From assembly GCF_023702635.1 (NCBI RefSeq), contig NZ_CP098455.1:2666001-2730000 (forward strand): 64,000 bases of DNA. The letters are read 5' to 3'. The notes under the pieces are model-generated. The model did no database searches, was not told where the DNA came from, and worked only from the letters and a program-made list of their open reading frames with translations. The position numbers were made by a program, and so were the translations under genes. Shown here one piece after another: positions 32,997 through 42,386 of this stretch. The DNA is from Spongiibacter taiwanensis. GTDB lineage: Bacteria > Pseudomonadota > Gammaproteobacteria > Pseudomonadales > Spongiibacteraceae. Numbering within the stretch: position 1 is the stretch's first letter; each line of letters opens with the position of its first letter.

Positions 32997-33454
32997 GGCC
33001 GAAAGTCCTGCAAATAAGGGTTGTTGGGGTTCAGACGAATCTTGATTAAGCCGTGCTGTGTGGCCTGGTGGCATTGATTGCAACTGTCTATTAGTGCGTT
33101 GACGCTCGGCTGCCAACGCGCCGTGTCGGGCTGCGCCAATGCCTGGGTTAGGCCGTCGTAGTGAGGCCGGGCAATTTGATCGAGCAAAACTGCAACGGCT
33201 ATACCCCGGTACTCAGGCACTTGTTCCTGAATGGTGTTGATCACCTGCAGTGACTCGTACAGATAAAACTCGGCGAGGGCGGGATTTTTGGCGGCGACAG
33301 ACAGCGACAGCTTATGGGTCAGCTGTTGCAATTCGGTCATGTAGGGGGCCAGCTCAACTGGTGGCGCTTCGGCATGTCCGCTGCGGATACCGCCGGCGAG
33401 GCCTGCCAGGGTCACTAGCAGCGCGGTGAGATATCGAGTCTGACGGGCGTTCAT
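32993..33454 (-). CDS. Monohaem c-type cytochrome
   Basis: 153 aa. Signal peptide ending at about GHAEA (residue 29), then a mostly helical domain and a single CxxCH haem site, CNQCH, near residue 128 in VNALIDSCNQCHQATQHG. The layout (His/Met partner not obvious, helix-rich) resembles cytochrome c'-like or cytochrome-554-like proteins. ATG 33454 is preferred to the longer frame. Its stop codon overlaps the start of the protease-like gene by 4 bp. Confidence 0.82.
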   Translation of the reverse strand: MNARQTRYLTALLVTLAGLAGGIRSGHAEAPPVELAPYMTELQQLTHKLSLSVAAKNPALAEFYLYESLQVINTIQEQVPEYRGIAVAVLLDQIARPHYDGLTQALAQPDTARWQPSVNALIDSCNQCHQATQHGLIKIRLNPNNPYLQDFRP

Positions 33455-33539
33455 TGTGCGTGGCAGTCCGGTGGGTATGGCTAAACGTGGCTCAACATAG
33501 CAGCGGAAGATGACAGCCAAGTTGCCATAGCCCCGCTTG

Positions 33540-33623
33540 GCGTGATGAAAGCCCCGTCTTGCGCGATGCAAGTCACGGTTTGCGCGATGCCAGTTTCGGT
33601 TTGCGTGATGGAGGCCACACTTG
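33540..33623. repeat. Imperfect 21-bp tandem repeat
   Basis: GCG(T/C)GATG recurs at 33540, 33561, 33582 and 33603, a 21-bp period with degenerate spacing sequence. It lies between the cytochrome and hydrolase genes. Confidence 0.7.
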
Positions 33624-33671
33624 GCGATTCAGGCGGGTTGCCGAAGTCAGGTCAGGTGCCGAGGTCTTCGG

Positions 33672-34517
33672 TCAGGAGGCGTCAGGCAGGCGAGTGGCCA
33701 GCCAGTCGCAAATGGCCTTGGTGACGGCGGCGCGCCCCTCTCGGTGTTCATTGAGCAAATCGTGGCGCAGGTCAGGATAGGTAAGATAGGTTTTATCTGC
33801 AGCCCTCCAGGTGGCATGTAGCTGCTGACTCGACTCTGCTCCGACCAGTGGATCGGCTAAACCCTGGAGTAGGAGCAGCGGGGTGGTGATGGATTGCAGG
33901 TGTTCACGAAGGCCGGCCATGGCGCCGAGAATTTCGGCGATACTCTTGACCGGAACCGCATCACGCAGAATCAGCTTGTCTTCGCGGTATTGTTGTAGTT
34001 CCTGCCGGTCCTGGGTCAGCAAGCTAGGTGATAGCTTGTACCCCGGCAGGTTTGGCAGAAAGGTGCTGAGACCGTCAAGCACAAGGGCCAGGTCGGGCGG
34101 TAGGAAGTCGGCGTGAATAAATGGCGCCGACAGAATCAGCCCTGTCGCCTCACACCGCTGCTGCAGAAGGTAATCGATTGCCAGCGTGCCCCCTATGTTT
34201 TTCCCGAAGAGAAATAGCGGCAGTCCCAATGGGGTCACCACTTCGCCGATAAAGTGGGCCAGGTCGTCGGTGAGGTGCTCAAACTGGCCGATTGCCCCCG
34301 GCTTGCCGTCGGAGCGGCCGTGGCCCCGATGATCCAGCGCGAAGGTGGAGACGTTCAGGGCATGAAGGCAGCTTGCCAAGCGACCATAGCGCCCGCTGTG
34401 CTCTGCCAGTCCGTGGACAACCACCAGCGCCGCTCGGGCTTGAGGGGCGGGCCAGCTTTGCCAGTAGCGCTTTCCGCCCTGTTTGGAGTCGATGTGGCCA
34501 CTCGTTGCACTAAACAT
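33672..34517 (-). CDS. Monoacylglycerol-lipase-like hydrolase lacking the Ser nucleophile
   Basis: 281-aa alpha/beta-hydrolase of the PldB/monoacylglycerol lipase type: VVVHGLAEHSGRYGRLA at about 33-49 and LDHRGHGRSDG at about 61-71 are classic. The nucleophile elbow should read GHSMGG but reads GKNIGG (codon AAC, Asn). The acid (GLADPLV) and His (LRHDLLNE) are kept. Either the protein is catalytically dead or it uses an unusual mechanism. No frameshift is seen, so it looks maintained. Confidence 0.85.
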   Translation of the reverse strand: MFSATSGHIDSKQGGKRYWQSWPAPQARAALVVVHGLAEHSGRYGRLASCLHALNVSTFALDHRGHGRSDGKPGAIGQFEHLTDDLAHFIGEVVTPLGLPLFLFGKNIGGTLAIDYLLQQRCEATGLILSAPFIHADFLPPDLALVLDGLSTFLPNLPGYKLSPSLLTQDRQELQQYREDKLILRDAVPVKSIAEILGAMAGLREHLQSITTPLLLLQGLADPLVGAESSQQLHATWRAADKTYLTYPDLRHDLLNEHREGRAAVTKAICDWLATRLPDAS

Positions 34518-34912
34518 GATCAGCCTGTCCTAAAGCTTGCTTGCAGTATGACGTTGCACGTTATAAGTGAGTCAACATGGCCTGAAAAGATGACCGTTGT
34601 ATGACGCGACGACTGCATTCGGCCGCGGGATAAAATGTGAGTAAATACGAAACGCACTGTTTTTCCTGTGGTTTTTGTTTCATGTCAATGTCGTCATTGA
34701 CTACTTTTATGGCGTCTTTCTTGCCCTGTTAGCGTGCAAATTCTAGATGCTTATATTAAAGATGATTACCTCTTTATCTTCGTCTAAGTCACACCCTTTC
34801 CAGTCGGTAAACTCATCCCAGTCATTCGCGCGCGGTTAGCGGAGTAGCGACATTCATAACAGCAAAAAATGTCGGTGGGCTGGGGAGGTATCGTTCATTA
34901 GGAGACGAGCAG
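34518..34912. other. Intergenic region, 395 bp
   Basis: AT-richer stretch between divergent genes, presumably holding both promoters. No repeat, hairpin with T-tract or RNA gene was recognised. Confidence 0.5.
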
Positions 34913-35278
34913 ATGAGAGGGGAAATACAGATTGTTGCGGCCCTGCTGTTGAGCTTGGTGGCAGTGGCTGTGAACGCGGGTGCATCGGTAGATGAATCGG
35001 CGCTTGCGATTTGCGCGAAGGAGATCAGAAAGGAAATCGGCGTTGCGCGCTATACCACCTTTGATAAAACGGTAGGCACCATCCGGCAGATTGATGGCAA
35101 CATTCAATACTTCATTAATGCCCGTCACAAAGCACCGGATATGGCTGAGGAAAAATCTTTTCGAGCGGTGTGCGATGGCAGAGGTTATCGGGCGTCCGTT
35201 TCTTTAGTCGCTGAAGGTGCCTGGCGCTTTTCCACCGAGCAGCCCTTGATTCAGCAGCTCGCAGATATTCGTCAGTAA
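34913..35278 (+). CDS. Small secreted protein of unknown function
   Basis: 121 aa with a signal peptide (cleavage near VNAGA, about 22). The mature part has two Cys (in AICAKEI and AVCDGRG) that could form a disulfide. No family recognised. AGGAGACGAGCAG precedes the ATG. Confidence 0.7.
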   Translation: MRGEIQIVAALLLSLVAVAVNAGASVDESALAICAKEIRKEIGVARYTTFDKTVGTIRQIDGNIQYFINARHKAPDMAEEKSFRAVCDGRGYRASVSLVAEGAWRFSTEQPLIQQLADIRQ

Positions 35279-35374
35279 GTCTGCTGCCAGCTTTTACTCC
35301 CGGCATCGGGGCGGTTTTCTTCTGGCGCTGCTTTGCTAAGCTGCAGTTCAGACTGTCAAAAAAGGGCTGCTGCG

Positions 35375-35749
35375 GTGAGATTGCGGTATTCGAGTGACAT
35401 ACCTGATGGGGAGGGGGTGCTACTTGCCAACGACCGTGGTTGGCGGGTGGAGATTTACGTGCTTGCCAATAACGATCCCACCTGGACCCTGGTGGCCTTA
35501 TCCGGTGCCTCCGAGGCTGGCCCGCAGACGTGTCCGCGTCAAAAATTGCAGGGGCCCTATGAGAGCCGTGACCAAGCCATGGCCGCGCGTTCTGCAATTG
35601 CATTGGCGCTGATAGACCAAGGGTTTACATTAAACGCCGTCGATTTCTTACGCTGGCGAATTGATGCCCAGCGTTGTGTGCGCGACGTGAGAGTGGCCCG
35701 GGAGCAGCATGCTCCCGACTGTCGGTTTGATCCCAAAGATGTGTTGTGA
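35375..35749 (+). CDS. Hypothetical protein
   Basis: About 124 aa from GTG 35375; the frame extends to TTG 35333. Contains GWRVEIYVLANNDPTWTLVALSG and four Cys (PQTCPRQ, QRCVRD, DCRFD). No family recognised. Start and expression are uncertain. Confidence 0.45.
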   Translation: MRLRYSSDIPDGEGVLLANDRGWRVEIYVLANNDPTWTLVALSGASEAGPQTCPRQKLQGPYESRDQAMAARSAIALALIDQGFTLNAVDFLRWRIDAQRCVRDVRVAREQHAPDCRFDPKDVL

Positions 35750-36103
35750 AGCTTGGCCTGTGGCGGCTGTCATTGAGAATACGGCGATAAAGCTTGTTGA
35801 TATTTGAGCGGGTGCCTTAAAGAACACGCGGTATTCCCCTGAACAGAAATCTGCAAATTGTACTTGCTGCGGATGTTGGTGTGGCGCAACGGGCCGCCTA
35901 GTGCACTGATTCCTGCGGGGCGCAAAAGGTGTAGTAATCCGCCGGATCGATGGGTATCCTGCTCTAACGCGAGGAATTGGTTGAGAAGAGAGTGGGCTTC
36001 CAGACAAGGTCATCACGTGGGCTTTTTGGGTTTTTCCGCATTATCGCCTTTCGACCAAATCCGGTGTTTTCTAATCGATAAAGTAAACAGGGATTTGTTG
36101 GGT
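35750..36103. other. Intergenic region, 354 bp
   Basis: Upstream of the 977-aa lipoprotein gene. The lipoprotein frame is open from 35858 but without signal or coding features until ATG 36104. No clear promoter or terminator seen. Confidence 0.45.
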
Positions 36104-39037
36104 ATGCCTATTAATCAGCGATTTTCTGGCGGGCTGGAATTCTCCGGCCGCCGCACACTGCTTTCCTGCGGACTGCTCTTTCTTTCTGCCTTGCTGGCTG
36201 CCTGTGGCGGCGGTGGAGGTGGTGGAGGTGGTGGAGGAGGCGATGGTTCACCGAGCGCCTGCCAGGGCGCAACCTTACTCTCGGACACCGCTCAGGCAGG
36301 TGACCCGGTTGAGCTGAAAACCAACGGCCAGCTGGAACAGGCCTACCTGCTCATTGATGGCGACGAAGTTGTGCTCGCCAGCAGCCCAAGCGACATGGGG
36401 TATCTGATCGCGCTACCGGTGACACCCATTTGGGCTGCCCAGGGCGGGGTTGCCGAATTGGCCGCCGATCTCGATGGGGCGCGCTGCGACCTTGGTAGCG
36501 TTACGGTTGAGTCGCTGCCGGCTGCGGCAGACGACGAAGTCTATTTGTCGATGCTCAACAACCTTGAGCAGGCGTTGGCCAATTTTGAATCCGCCTTTGG
36601 CTATGACCCGGATACCATTACTGACGAAAACCTGCAGAGTGATCCGATTCTGCTGACTGCCCATTATGTGCACGAGATTTTTAATGATCCCACCAGCGAG
36701 ATCAGCCTGCCCTATCAGCGTGATGTGTTTGCAACGCTGTCTGACGAGGACAAGCAGTTCATCGCTCAGCTCATGGAAAAGCTCGACCTGGTTGCGCTGC
36801 TCTCCGAATTTGGCGCGCAGTTTGATGGCCCAATATTTGTGGAGCAGGAGCCCGCGGTAGTCGCCAGAGCCGAATTGATTGAGCCGAGTGTGACCCGTGC
36901 CACTTGCAGCGGCACCTATGCCGATAACAGCAAACACAAGGTGGATATTTACAACGGCGAGACCCTGTCGCGGGGCATGAAGCTCTCCTACGAGGCCCAA
37001 ACCAAACAGCGCAATGCGGCAGCGAACGCGGCGTCGACCAACGCAAAGAACTCGGCTATCAACACGCTGTTCACAGTGGGCAGCCAGGTCAGCAAGGGCG
37101 CCTATGCGTCACCGCTTGGGGTATTGGCAACGGCCATGGCGGTTACCAGTATTACCGATAGCATGGAAGTGGATATGGTCGCGGCGCTGTTACCTTCCGA
37201 AATTACCAAGGCCGATGTGACCATTATTCCCAAGTCGCGACTGGAGGAGGATTACACCGATAAATTCTCAGACCCGAGCTGGCTTTTCAGAATCGAAGCG
37301 CGGAGCAAAGAATACGATTTCTCAAAATTGGTTGCCGACACCGGCTTTGCCGCGCTGGGCGCACCCAATAGCCCAGTGGACCCCAATTTGATGTTCGGCA
37401 CCACCGAGGTGGCCAGCCGGGTGACGGGCAAAGCCCGGGCGCAGGATTGCGAGCTGATCGTGCCGCCCATCACCTGGGGTAATATCAATATTGACGGTAG
37501 TTACGCCGATGCCACCTTTCTCAGCGGCTCTGCCTTTGAGTTAGAAGGTGAAACCAGCCGCAAGATCAAGCCGGTTGCCATCGGCGTATCCGAGTTGGAA
37601 GTTAAGCTTAAGTCTGAGCTATTCCCGTCCTATACCAATACCCTCGCCGACGAACGTGACACCGTTGAAGTGGAAAATCTTCGCAAGCAGTTCTCGTTTT
37701 CCTCTGACCCCGTCGTGGTTCAGAATGCGGGGGATACCGTCGACGTGGTCGTCTCCATCCTCAACTCGGTATTCCCAGAAAAACATGAGCTGACGTCGTC
37801 GGCGGACCTGGCGGTGGCGAAGAGCCGCTCGGGCAATGTCCTTGATCTCACGTTAAGCACCTCCCCGGACCTCAAGAAATATCCACTGAGCCTGACGCTC
37901 AAGTCGACCTCAAAGAGCCTCGATCCGCAGGGTGATCGAGCGAAAACGGTGCTGGTGAAGCTCGAAGATCTGAAGGTGGAAATTGAGGAGACGCTGGCGG
38001 GCAGTTGTGACGAGAAGGTCTACGTTGAAGAAAATCGGGCCGAAGTAACCGGCTTTGAGAACGATGACTCGGTCACCTGGAGCGCCGACGGCGGCACCCT
38101 CACGGTACTGCCTGATAACGGGGTGCGGTTCAGCACCGAAGAACTCGGGACCTTTGTCCTCACCGCCACGAGCAATGAGGACAACAGTATTTCCGCCAAT
38201 GTCACCATCAATACACTGGATTGTGCGGGCAACGTCTTTATGAATGCCTTGGTGGTAACTGACGCCGCAAGCCCGGTGGAGGAGTGCACCGAAAGTAACC
38301 CGGAGGACATCGCCCAGGAGACCTATTTTGGTGATGTGGATCCAAACTATGAGGGGCTCAACCCCAGCAATGTACGCGACAAGTTTGCCTCCCTGTCGGT
38401 CGGGCGCCCCTTTACCTTTGACCAGTCTGATTCCGACAATCTGGTTTTCTCTGATCAGCGCGGCGAGGATTGCCACTCGCAAACCTTCAGCCTGATTGCC
38501 GAGAGCCGGGGCGCCGTGGAGAACCTCGGCGACAATACCATTGGATTTGGCACGCGCCATGAAAACCAGGGGCATTGTTACAAACAGGAGGAATCCGAGG
38601 GCGAGCTGGTCACCGATTGCGCACCCTCGTCTGTTGCTGCGCTCTACATCATGGCCTGGGTTTTTGAGCACCAATCCGAAGCGGATTATGACCTGAATCT
38701 CGATCTCGCCTGTTCGGCCAAACCGATACCGGGCTTGCCGGTGAGCAGCAACATGACTTTCTCGCTGCATACCTACAATGAGAAAAATGAGGAAGTGAAT
38801 GTGCTGCCAATGACCGACCCCAGTATTCATTTTGCCGATTGCCGCGACGGGCAAACCCCGGTGGGCCGTCGCTGGACGGTGCCGGCGATGGCTGAGGGGT
38901 CAACGGTAATGCTGCTCGGTAACTTTTCCGAGCTGGTAGTGGCCTCGCCCGGCAACGAGAACGGAGAGGAGCCCCCCGTCGGTGTTTACACCGCCGAGGG
39001 CGAGATCAGTGGTACGATCCAGTTCACAGTGAACTGA
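36104..39037 (+). CDS. Large Gly-tethered lipoprotein
   Basis: 977 aa. N-terminal signal with lipobox LLAAC, followed by 12 Gly, Asp-Gly and Ser-Pro. An Ala/Asn-rich helical part around residues 300-360 (KQRNAAANAASTNAKNSA...) sits between beta-rich regions; an immunoglobulin-like bacterial (BIG2-like) segment is suggested by VTWSADGGTLTVLPDNGVRF and GTFVLTATSNEDNSI. ATG 36104 is used because it gives a proper signal. Function unknown; expected at the outer membrane surface or in the periplasm. Confidence 0.75.
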   Translation: MPINQRFSGGLEFSGRRTLLSCGLLFLSALLAACGGGGGGGGGGGGDGSPSACQGATLLSDTAQAGDPVELKTNGQLEQAYLLIDGDEVVLASSPSDMGYLIALPVTPIWAAQGGVAELAADLDGARCDLGSVTVESLPAAADDEVYLSMLNNLEQALANFESAFGYDPDTITDENLQSDPILLTAHYVHEIFNDPTSEISLPYQRDVFATLSDEDKQFIAQLMEKLDLVALLSEFGAQFDGPIFVEQEPAVVARAELIEPSVTRATCSGTYADNSKHKVDIYNGETLSRGMKLSYEAQTKQRNAAANAASTNAKNSAINTLFTVGSQVSKGAYASPLGVLATAMAVTSITDSMEVDMVAALLPSEITKADVTIIPKSRLEEDYTDKFSDPSWLFRIEARSKEYDFSKLVADTGFAALGAPNSPVDPNLMFGTTEVASRVTGKARAQDCELIVPPITWGNINIDGSYADATFLSGSAFELEGETSRKIKPVAIGVSELEVKLKSELFPSYTNTLADERDTVEVENLRKQFSFSSDPVVVQNAGDTVDVVVSILNSVFPEKHELTSSADLAVAKSRSGNVLDLTLSTSPDLKKYPLSLTLKSTSKSLDPQGDRAKTVLVKLEDLKVEIEETLAGSCDEKVYVEENRAEVTGFENDDSVTWSADGGTLTVLPDNGVRFSTEELGTFVLTATSNEDNSISANVTINTLDCAGNVFMNALVVTDAASPVEECTESNPEDIAQETYFGDVDPNYEGLNPSNVRDKFASLSVGRPFTFDQSDSDNLVFSDQRGEDCHSQTFSLIAESRGAVENLGDNTIGFGTRHENQGHCYKQEESEGELVTDCAPSSVAALYIMAWVFEHQSEADYDLNLDLACSAKPIPGLPVSSNMTFSLHTYNEKNEEVNVLPMTDPSIHFADCRDGQTPVGRRWTVPAMAEGSTVMLLGNFSELVVASPGNENGEEPPVGVYTAEGEISGTIQFTVN

Positions 39038-39150
39038 CCAAGCGGCGCGCGGGGGACAATCTCCGCGCGTCGGCTTTGCAATCTACGTGGATTTATCTCT
39101 GCTGCCTGCCGGGGCATTGGCCCCAGCCAACGGCGTGAAAGAATAGGTGC

Positions 39151-39723
39151 TCAGGCAGGCGCTTTCGCGCGGCACTTGTACTCACCGCTACGGGTGTCGA
39201 TCTCGATCCAATCGTCAATCTCGCAGAAATCTGCGACCTTCAGCTCGGTGCCGTTGCTGAGTTTGGCGGGCTTCATGACCTTGCCAGAGGTATCACCCCG
39301 GGCAGAACCCTCGGTGTAGGTAATCTGGCGAACAATAGTGGTCGGCAGATCGATGGAGATGACTTTCCCTTCGAAGAACACCGCCTCACAGACATCGCTC
39401 ATCCCGTCTACCACATAGGGCAATACGCTCTCGATATCGTCGGCGTTCAGCTCATACTGGTTGTAGTTTTCATCCATGAATACGTAGGTATCGTCCATCG
39501 AGTAGGAGTAGGTGACTTCGAGACGTTCGAGGATGACCGGCTCGACTTTATCGTCGGCCTTGAATACGGTTTCGGTGGTTGAGCCGCTGAGCAGGTTCTT
39601 CAGCTTCATTTTCACAATGGCGCTGTTGCGACCGGATTTGGTGAACTCGGCTTTTTGCACCATCCACGGCTGACTATCAATCAGCATCACGCTGTTGGCT
39701 TTCATTTCTTGAGCGGTTTTCAT
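39151..39723 (-). CDS. efp: Elongation factor P (Arg32 type)
   Basis: 190 aa, close to Pseudomonas aeruginosa EF-P. EF-P rescues ribosomes stalled at polyproline. Domain I loop reads [17 protein letters not shown] with the modifiable residue Arg32 in place of Lys, matching the neighbouring EarP gene. KOW-like, OB and C-terminal domains are all present (VDTRSGEY-like ending [15 protein letters not shown]). Lies 51 bp downstream of earP on the same strand. Confidence 0.96.
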   Translation of the reverse strand: MKTAQEMKANSVMLIDSQPWMVQKAEFTKSGRNSAIVKMKLKNLLSGSTTETVFKADDKVEPVILERLEVTYSYSMDDTYVFMDENYNQYELNADDIESVLPYVVDGMSDVCEAVFFEGKVISIDLPTTIVRQITYTEGSARGDTSGKVMKPAKLSNGTELKVADFCEIDDWIEIDTRSGEYKCRAKAPA

Positions 39724-39774
39724 GTTCGATTCCAGAAAAGGAAATAGGGATGCCAGCCGCGTGGTGGCTGCGCA

Positions 39775-40917
39775 TCATAACCAGTTTCTGGAAAAACGCA
39801 CTAGGTTCTCGGCAAGATTTTTTTGCTGACTTAGTAACAGGCACCACTTGTCTGCATGGGCTGAAATGACGGGGTTAACGAGCGATAGTAACCACTCACT
39901 ATTTGGCGGCGGCTCGCCGCGATTCCAGGCGAGGAAAATGTCGTTTAGCGCCGTCGCCGTATTTTGGGGTAATGCGCCTGAGTAGCGTGTTAGAAAGGCC
40001 TGCAGCTTGACCAGATGACTACCCTCGCTTTGGGGGTAAATATGCCAGAGCATTGGTCGCCCGGCCCACTGGGCGCGGACAAAGGAGTCCTCACCGCGCA
40101 CCAGGTTCAGATCGCAGCTCCACAACAGGCGGTCGTAGTTATCCTGGCTGAGAAAGGGTAATCGACAAACCTGAAGGTTGCCGCGTGGGTAACATTGACC
40201 GGCCTTAAGTTCCGCCACCCCCAGATACTTGGCCACGGCGCTGGTGATATGTCCGTCTGGAACGAGTAAAACACAGGGCTGCTCACCCGCGGCAATCGTA
40301 TCCAGCCAGGCGTCCAGAGCAGGCTGGTCATAGCAAAATAGCGAGACCAGTAACGCCTCGTTAGGGAGGGTAATACCAAGCTCAGCCAGAAAGCCTTGCC
40401 TGGCACTTGTGCTGGTCTGAAAGGCGTCCCGCCGTTCGAGCAGGTCGGCCTCTCGCAGCAGTCCGCCGGTTGCCTCACTAAAGCCGGGGAAGAAAAAGTA
40501 CTTCGTTAGTGCGCCGGGCTGCGGTGATGGCAGGGTATGGCAGCCACCTACCCAGTCCTCGGCGCTGAGATATTCCAGATTCAGCCATAGGGGCGGTGCG
40601 CTGTTCCCGATCATGCTGTTGATGTAAGTGTCGGGAAGCTCGCAGGCGAAGGCCTCAATCACCACATCGGCGCAGGGGGATGACGAGGCCTCTGGCCAGT
40701 GCGCAACGTTGACGCCGCAATAGTCACTGCGGTTGTTGACCAGACGGGCTTCCGGGCAAATTTTGGAGAAGGCGGCCAAATCGTCGACCCACAGGGTGAC
40801 ACGGAGGTCGTACTCGGCGACCAGTTGCCGGGCCAGCCGCCAGCAAACGCCAATATCGCCGAAATTATCGACGACCCGACAAAAGATATCCCAGCGGGGG
40901 GAAGAGGGGCTTGCCAC
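39775..40917 (-). CDS. earP: EF-P arginine rhamnosyltransferase EarP
   Basis: 380-aa DUF2331/GT104 enzyme that transfers rhamnose from dTDP-rhamnose to Arg32 of EF-P. N-terminal WDIFCRVVDNFGDIGVCWRLARQL contains the conserved catalytic Asp (NFGDIGV), and the C-terminal nucleotide-sugar site includes LNLVRGEDSFVRAQWAGRPMLWHIYPQ. GTG 40917 is taken as start. Together with efp it forms a complete modification pair. Confidence 0.96.
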   Translation of the reverse strand: MASPSSPRWDIFCRVVDNFGDIGVCWRLARQLVAEYDLRVTLWVDDLAAFSKICPEARLVNNRSDYCGVNVAHWPEASSSPCADVVIEAFACELPDTYINSMIGNSAPPLWLNLEYLSAEDWVGGCHTLPSPQPGALTKYFFFPGFSEATGGLLREADLLERRDAFQTSTSARQGFLAELGITLPNEALLVSLFCYDQPALDAWLDTIAAGEQPCVLLVPDGHITSAVAKYLGVAELKAGQCYPRGNLQVCRLPFLSQDNYDRLLWSCDLNLVRGEDSFVRAQWAGRPMLWHIYPQSEGSHLVKLQAFLTRYSGALPQNTATALNDIFLAWNRGEPPPNSEWLLSLVNPVISAHADKWCLLLSQQKNLAENLVRFSRNWL

Positions 40918-41001
40918 TGAATAAGCACCGTATTAACAGGTCGGCGAAGTATAAGGAATTTGTGTCATCAGCGGCAGCCACCGGCGCGGATGCTCGGTGG
41001 G

Positions 41002-41721
41002 TTAGAAAATCATCCACGCGCCCATGCCGAGCATCATCAGGTTTTCGGTGAGCGAGATCAGCCCTAGGGGTACGTTGCTGTCGCCGCCCACGCAGGCGCA
41101 CTTCAGCTCCCGCTTGTCGAAATATACTGCTTTGCAAACCGAGACAGCACCAATCGCGCCAATAGTCACTGCCACGGCGCCGACCAGTGAGGGCAGCAGC
41201 CCGGCGATCATCCCCACCCCGGCGAAGGCCTCGGCAAAGGGATAGATATAGGCGTAGCGAACCCAGCGCATGGCCAGCAGGTCGTAGGTGACAAATTGAT
41301 TCGAGAAGGCGTAGAGGTCCCGTAGTTTGAGGATGGCCAACACGCACATACTGAAGGCGATAAACAGACTAATGACCTGGGCGATGCCTCCTGCCATTGC
41401 CCAGCTGCCAGCAAGCGCCATGGCAAAGGTGGTGGAAAATACGGCAATGACCGGCTGGTAGGTCAAGCCCTCCTGCTTCAGGGTGGACTCATTAAAATAG
41501 TCGAGCAGCGCGTCGTAGCCGCCAATACGCGCATCGCCGATAAAGGTTTGCGGCGTCGTACTGACATCGTGTTTGGATTTGAAGGCCTCTGTTTCCTCAC
41601 GGTTTTTGAGGGGGTGGTCTTCGATGGTGTAGCCTTTGCGCTTCAGCAAATCCTTGGATTTGATACCAAATGGACAGATATGTGAGTCGGTTTGCATGCG
41701 GTAGAGAACGGCGGTTGGCAT
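41002..41721 (-). CDS. Glutaredoxin-MauE membrane fusion
   Basis: 239 aa. Residues 1-75: glutaredoxin fold with a monothiol-like CPFG (in HICPFGIKSKDLL, Cys16) and cis-Pro TTPQTFIG. Residues 90-239: four-helix MauE/DoxX-type membrane domain with a C-terminal CACVGG cysteine pair. Such membrane redox modules pass thiol electrons across the inner membrane. Divergent from the His/Cys-rich and copper-oxidase genes, so a role in copper-protein or thiol maintenance is plausible but inferred. Confidence 0.85.
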   Translation of the reverse strand: MPTAVLYRMQTDSHICPFGIKSKDLLKRKGYTIEDHPLKNREETEAFKSKHDVSTTPQTFIGDARIGGYDALLDYFNESTLKQEGLTYQPVIAVFSTTFAMALAGSWAMAGGIAQVISLFIAFSMCVLAILKLRDLYAFSNQFVTYDLLAMRWVRYAYIYPFAEAFAGVGMIAGLLPSLVGAVAVTIGAIGAVSVCKAVYFDKRELKCACVGGDSNVPLGLISLTENLMMLGMGAWMIF

Positions 41722-41856
41722 TTCCTTTCTCCTCTCGTTTGCTGGGTGTCTGTCGATTCCTTTGATGTTGTAACAGGCCTTTTGACAAATATCCGTGCTG
41801 CAAGGTTCACTGAGGTCGATGTCGCGGTGAAACCCGGCACGCTTTCTTCCGAGCGA

Positions 41857-41886
41857 TTGTCAAACTGGCCGTGGTTTTTTTACAAT
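41857..41886 (+). promoter_or_regulatory. Candidate sigma-70 promoter for the copper operon
   Basis: TTGTCA (41857-41862), 18-bp spacer, TACAAT (41881-41886). The next gene starts at 41894 with no Shine-Dalgarno sequence, so a leaderless transcript is possible. Confidence 0.45.
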
Positions 41887-41893
41887 CTGAACT

Positions 41894-42325
41894 ATGAAAC
41901 GTCGCCGCATTGCCACTTTTGTTCTGCTGATCTTCCTGGGGTTACAGGTGGGTGTGGCGTGGTCGGCGGCAATGCACGGCACTTCCCATGCTCAGCATCG
42001 CGCTGATGACGCTCCCCATAGCGCTGGCCTCGCCCTGCATGATGGTGCCGATCACCAGTTGATGGTGGCCGATATTCAAGTTGAGATGGCTTCTCACTGC
42101 GATACCGAATCGCCCGCGGATCATCAGGCCGGGAAAGGCGCGCCGGGTAGTGAGGAGTGCTGCCAGGTGGAGTGCCAATGCTGTGTGGGGCATTGCCATT
42201 CCAGTCTTGCCGTGGTGCCCGCATCCGTTAGTTTGTATTTGTCCCATCAGCCGCAGTTTGCGGTGTTTGTCCCTGCTCCTCGAGTCATCTCCCAGAACCG
42301 TTTTCGTCCTCCCATTTTGGCCTGA
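41894..42325 (+). CDS. His/Cys-rich secreted protein of the copper locus
   Basis: 143 aa with a signal peptide (VGVAWSAA, about 25). The mature part is rich in His and Cys (MHGTSHAQH, HDGADH, ECCQVECQCCVGHCH), suggesting metal binding, though the family is not certain. It precedes copA by 61 bp and probably shares its transcript. No ribosome site is visible before the ATG. Confidence 0.72.
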   Translation: MKRRRIATFVLLIFLGLQVGVAWSAAMHGTSHAQHRADDAPHSAGLALHDGADHQLMVADIQVEMASHCDTESPADHQAGKGAPGSEECCQVECQCCVGHCHSSLAVVPASVSLYLSHQPQFAVFVPAPRVISQNRFRPPILA

Positions 42326-42340
42326 CACAGGATCAGTCCC

Positions 42341-42357
42341 TCTGCGCTTTGCGCAGA
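42341..42357. other. Hairpin between the His/Cys-rich gene and copA
   Basis: TCTGCGC-TTT-GCGCAGA, perfect 7-bp stem without T-tract, 30 bp before the copA start. May be an mRNA processing or stability element. Confidence 0.5.
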
Positions 42358-42386
42358 ACCGTTAGGTTAAAAATGAGGATTTTCAC

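Noticed and set aside
39038-39075. GC-rich inverted pair after the 977-aa lipoprotein gene as a terminator
   Set aside because: The stem is imperfect and lacks a T-tract.
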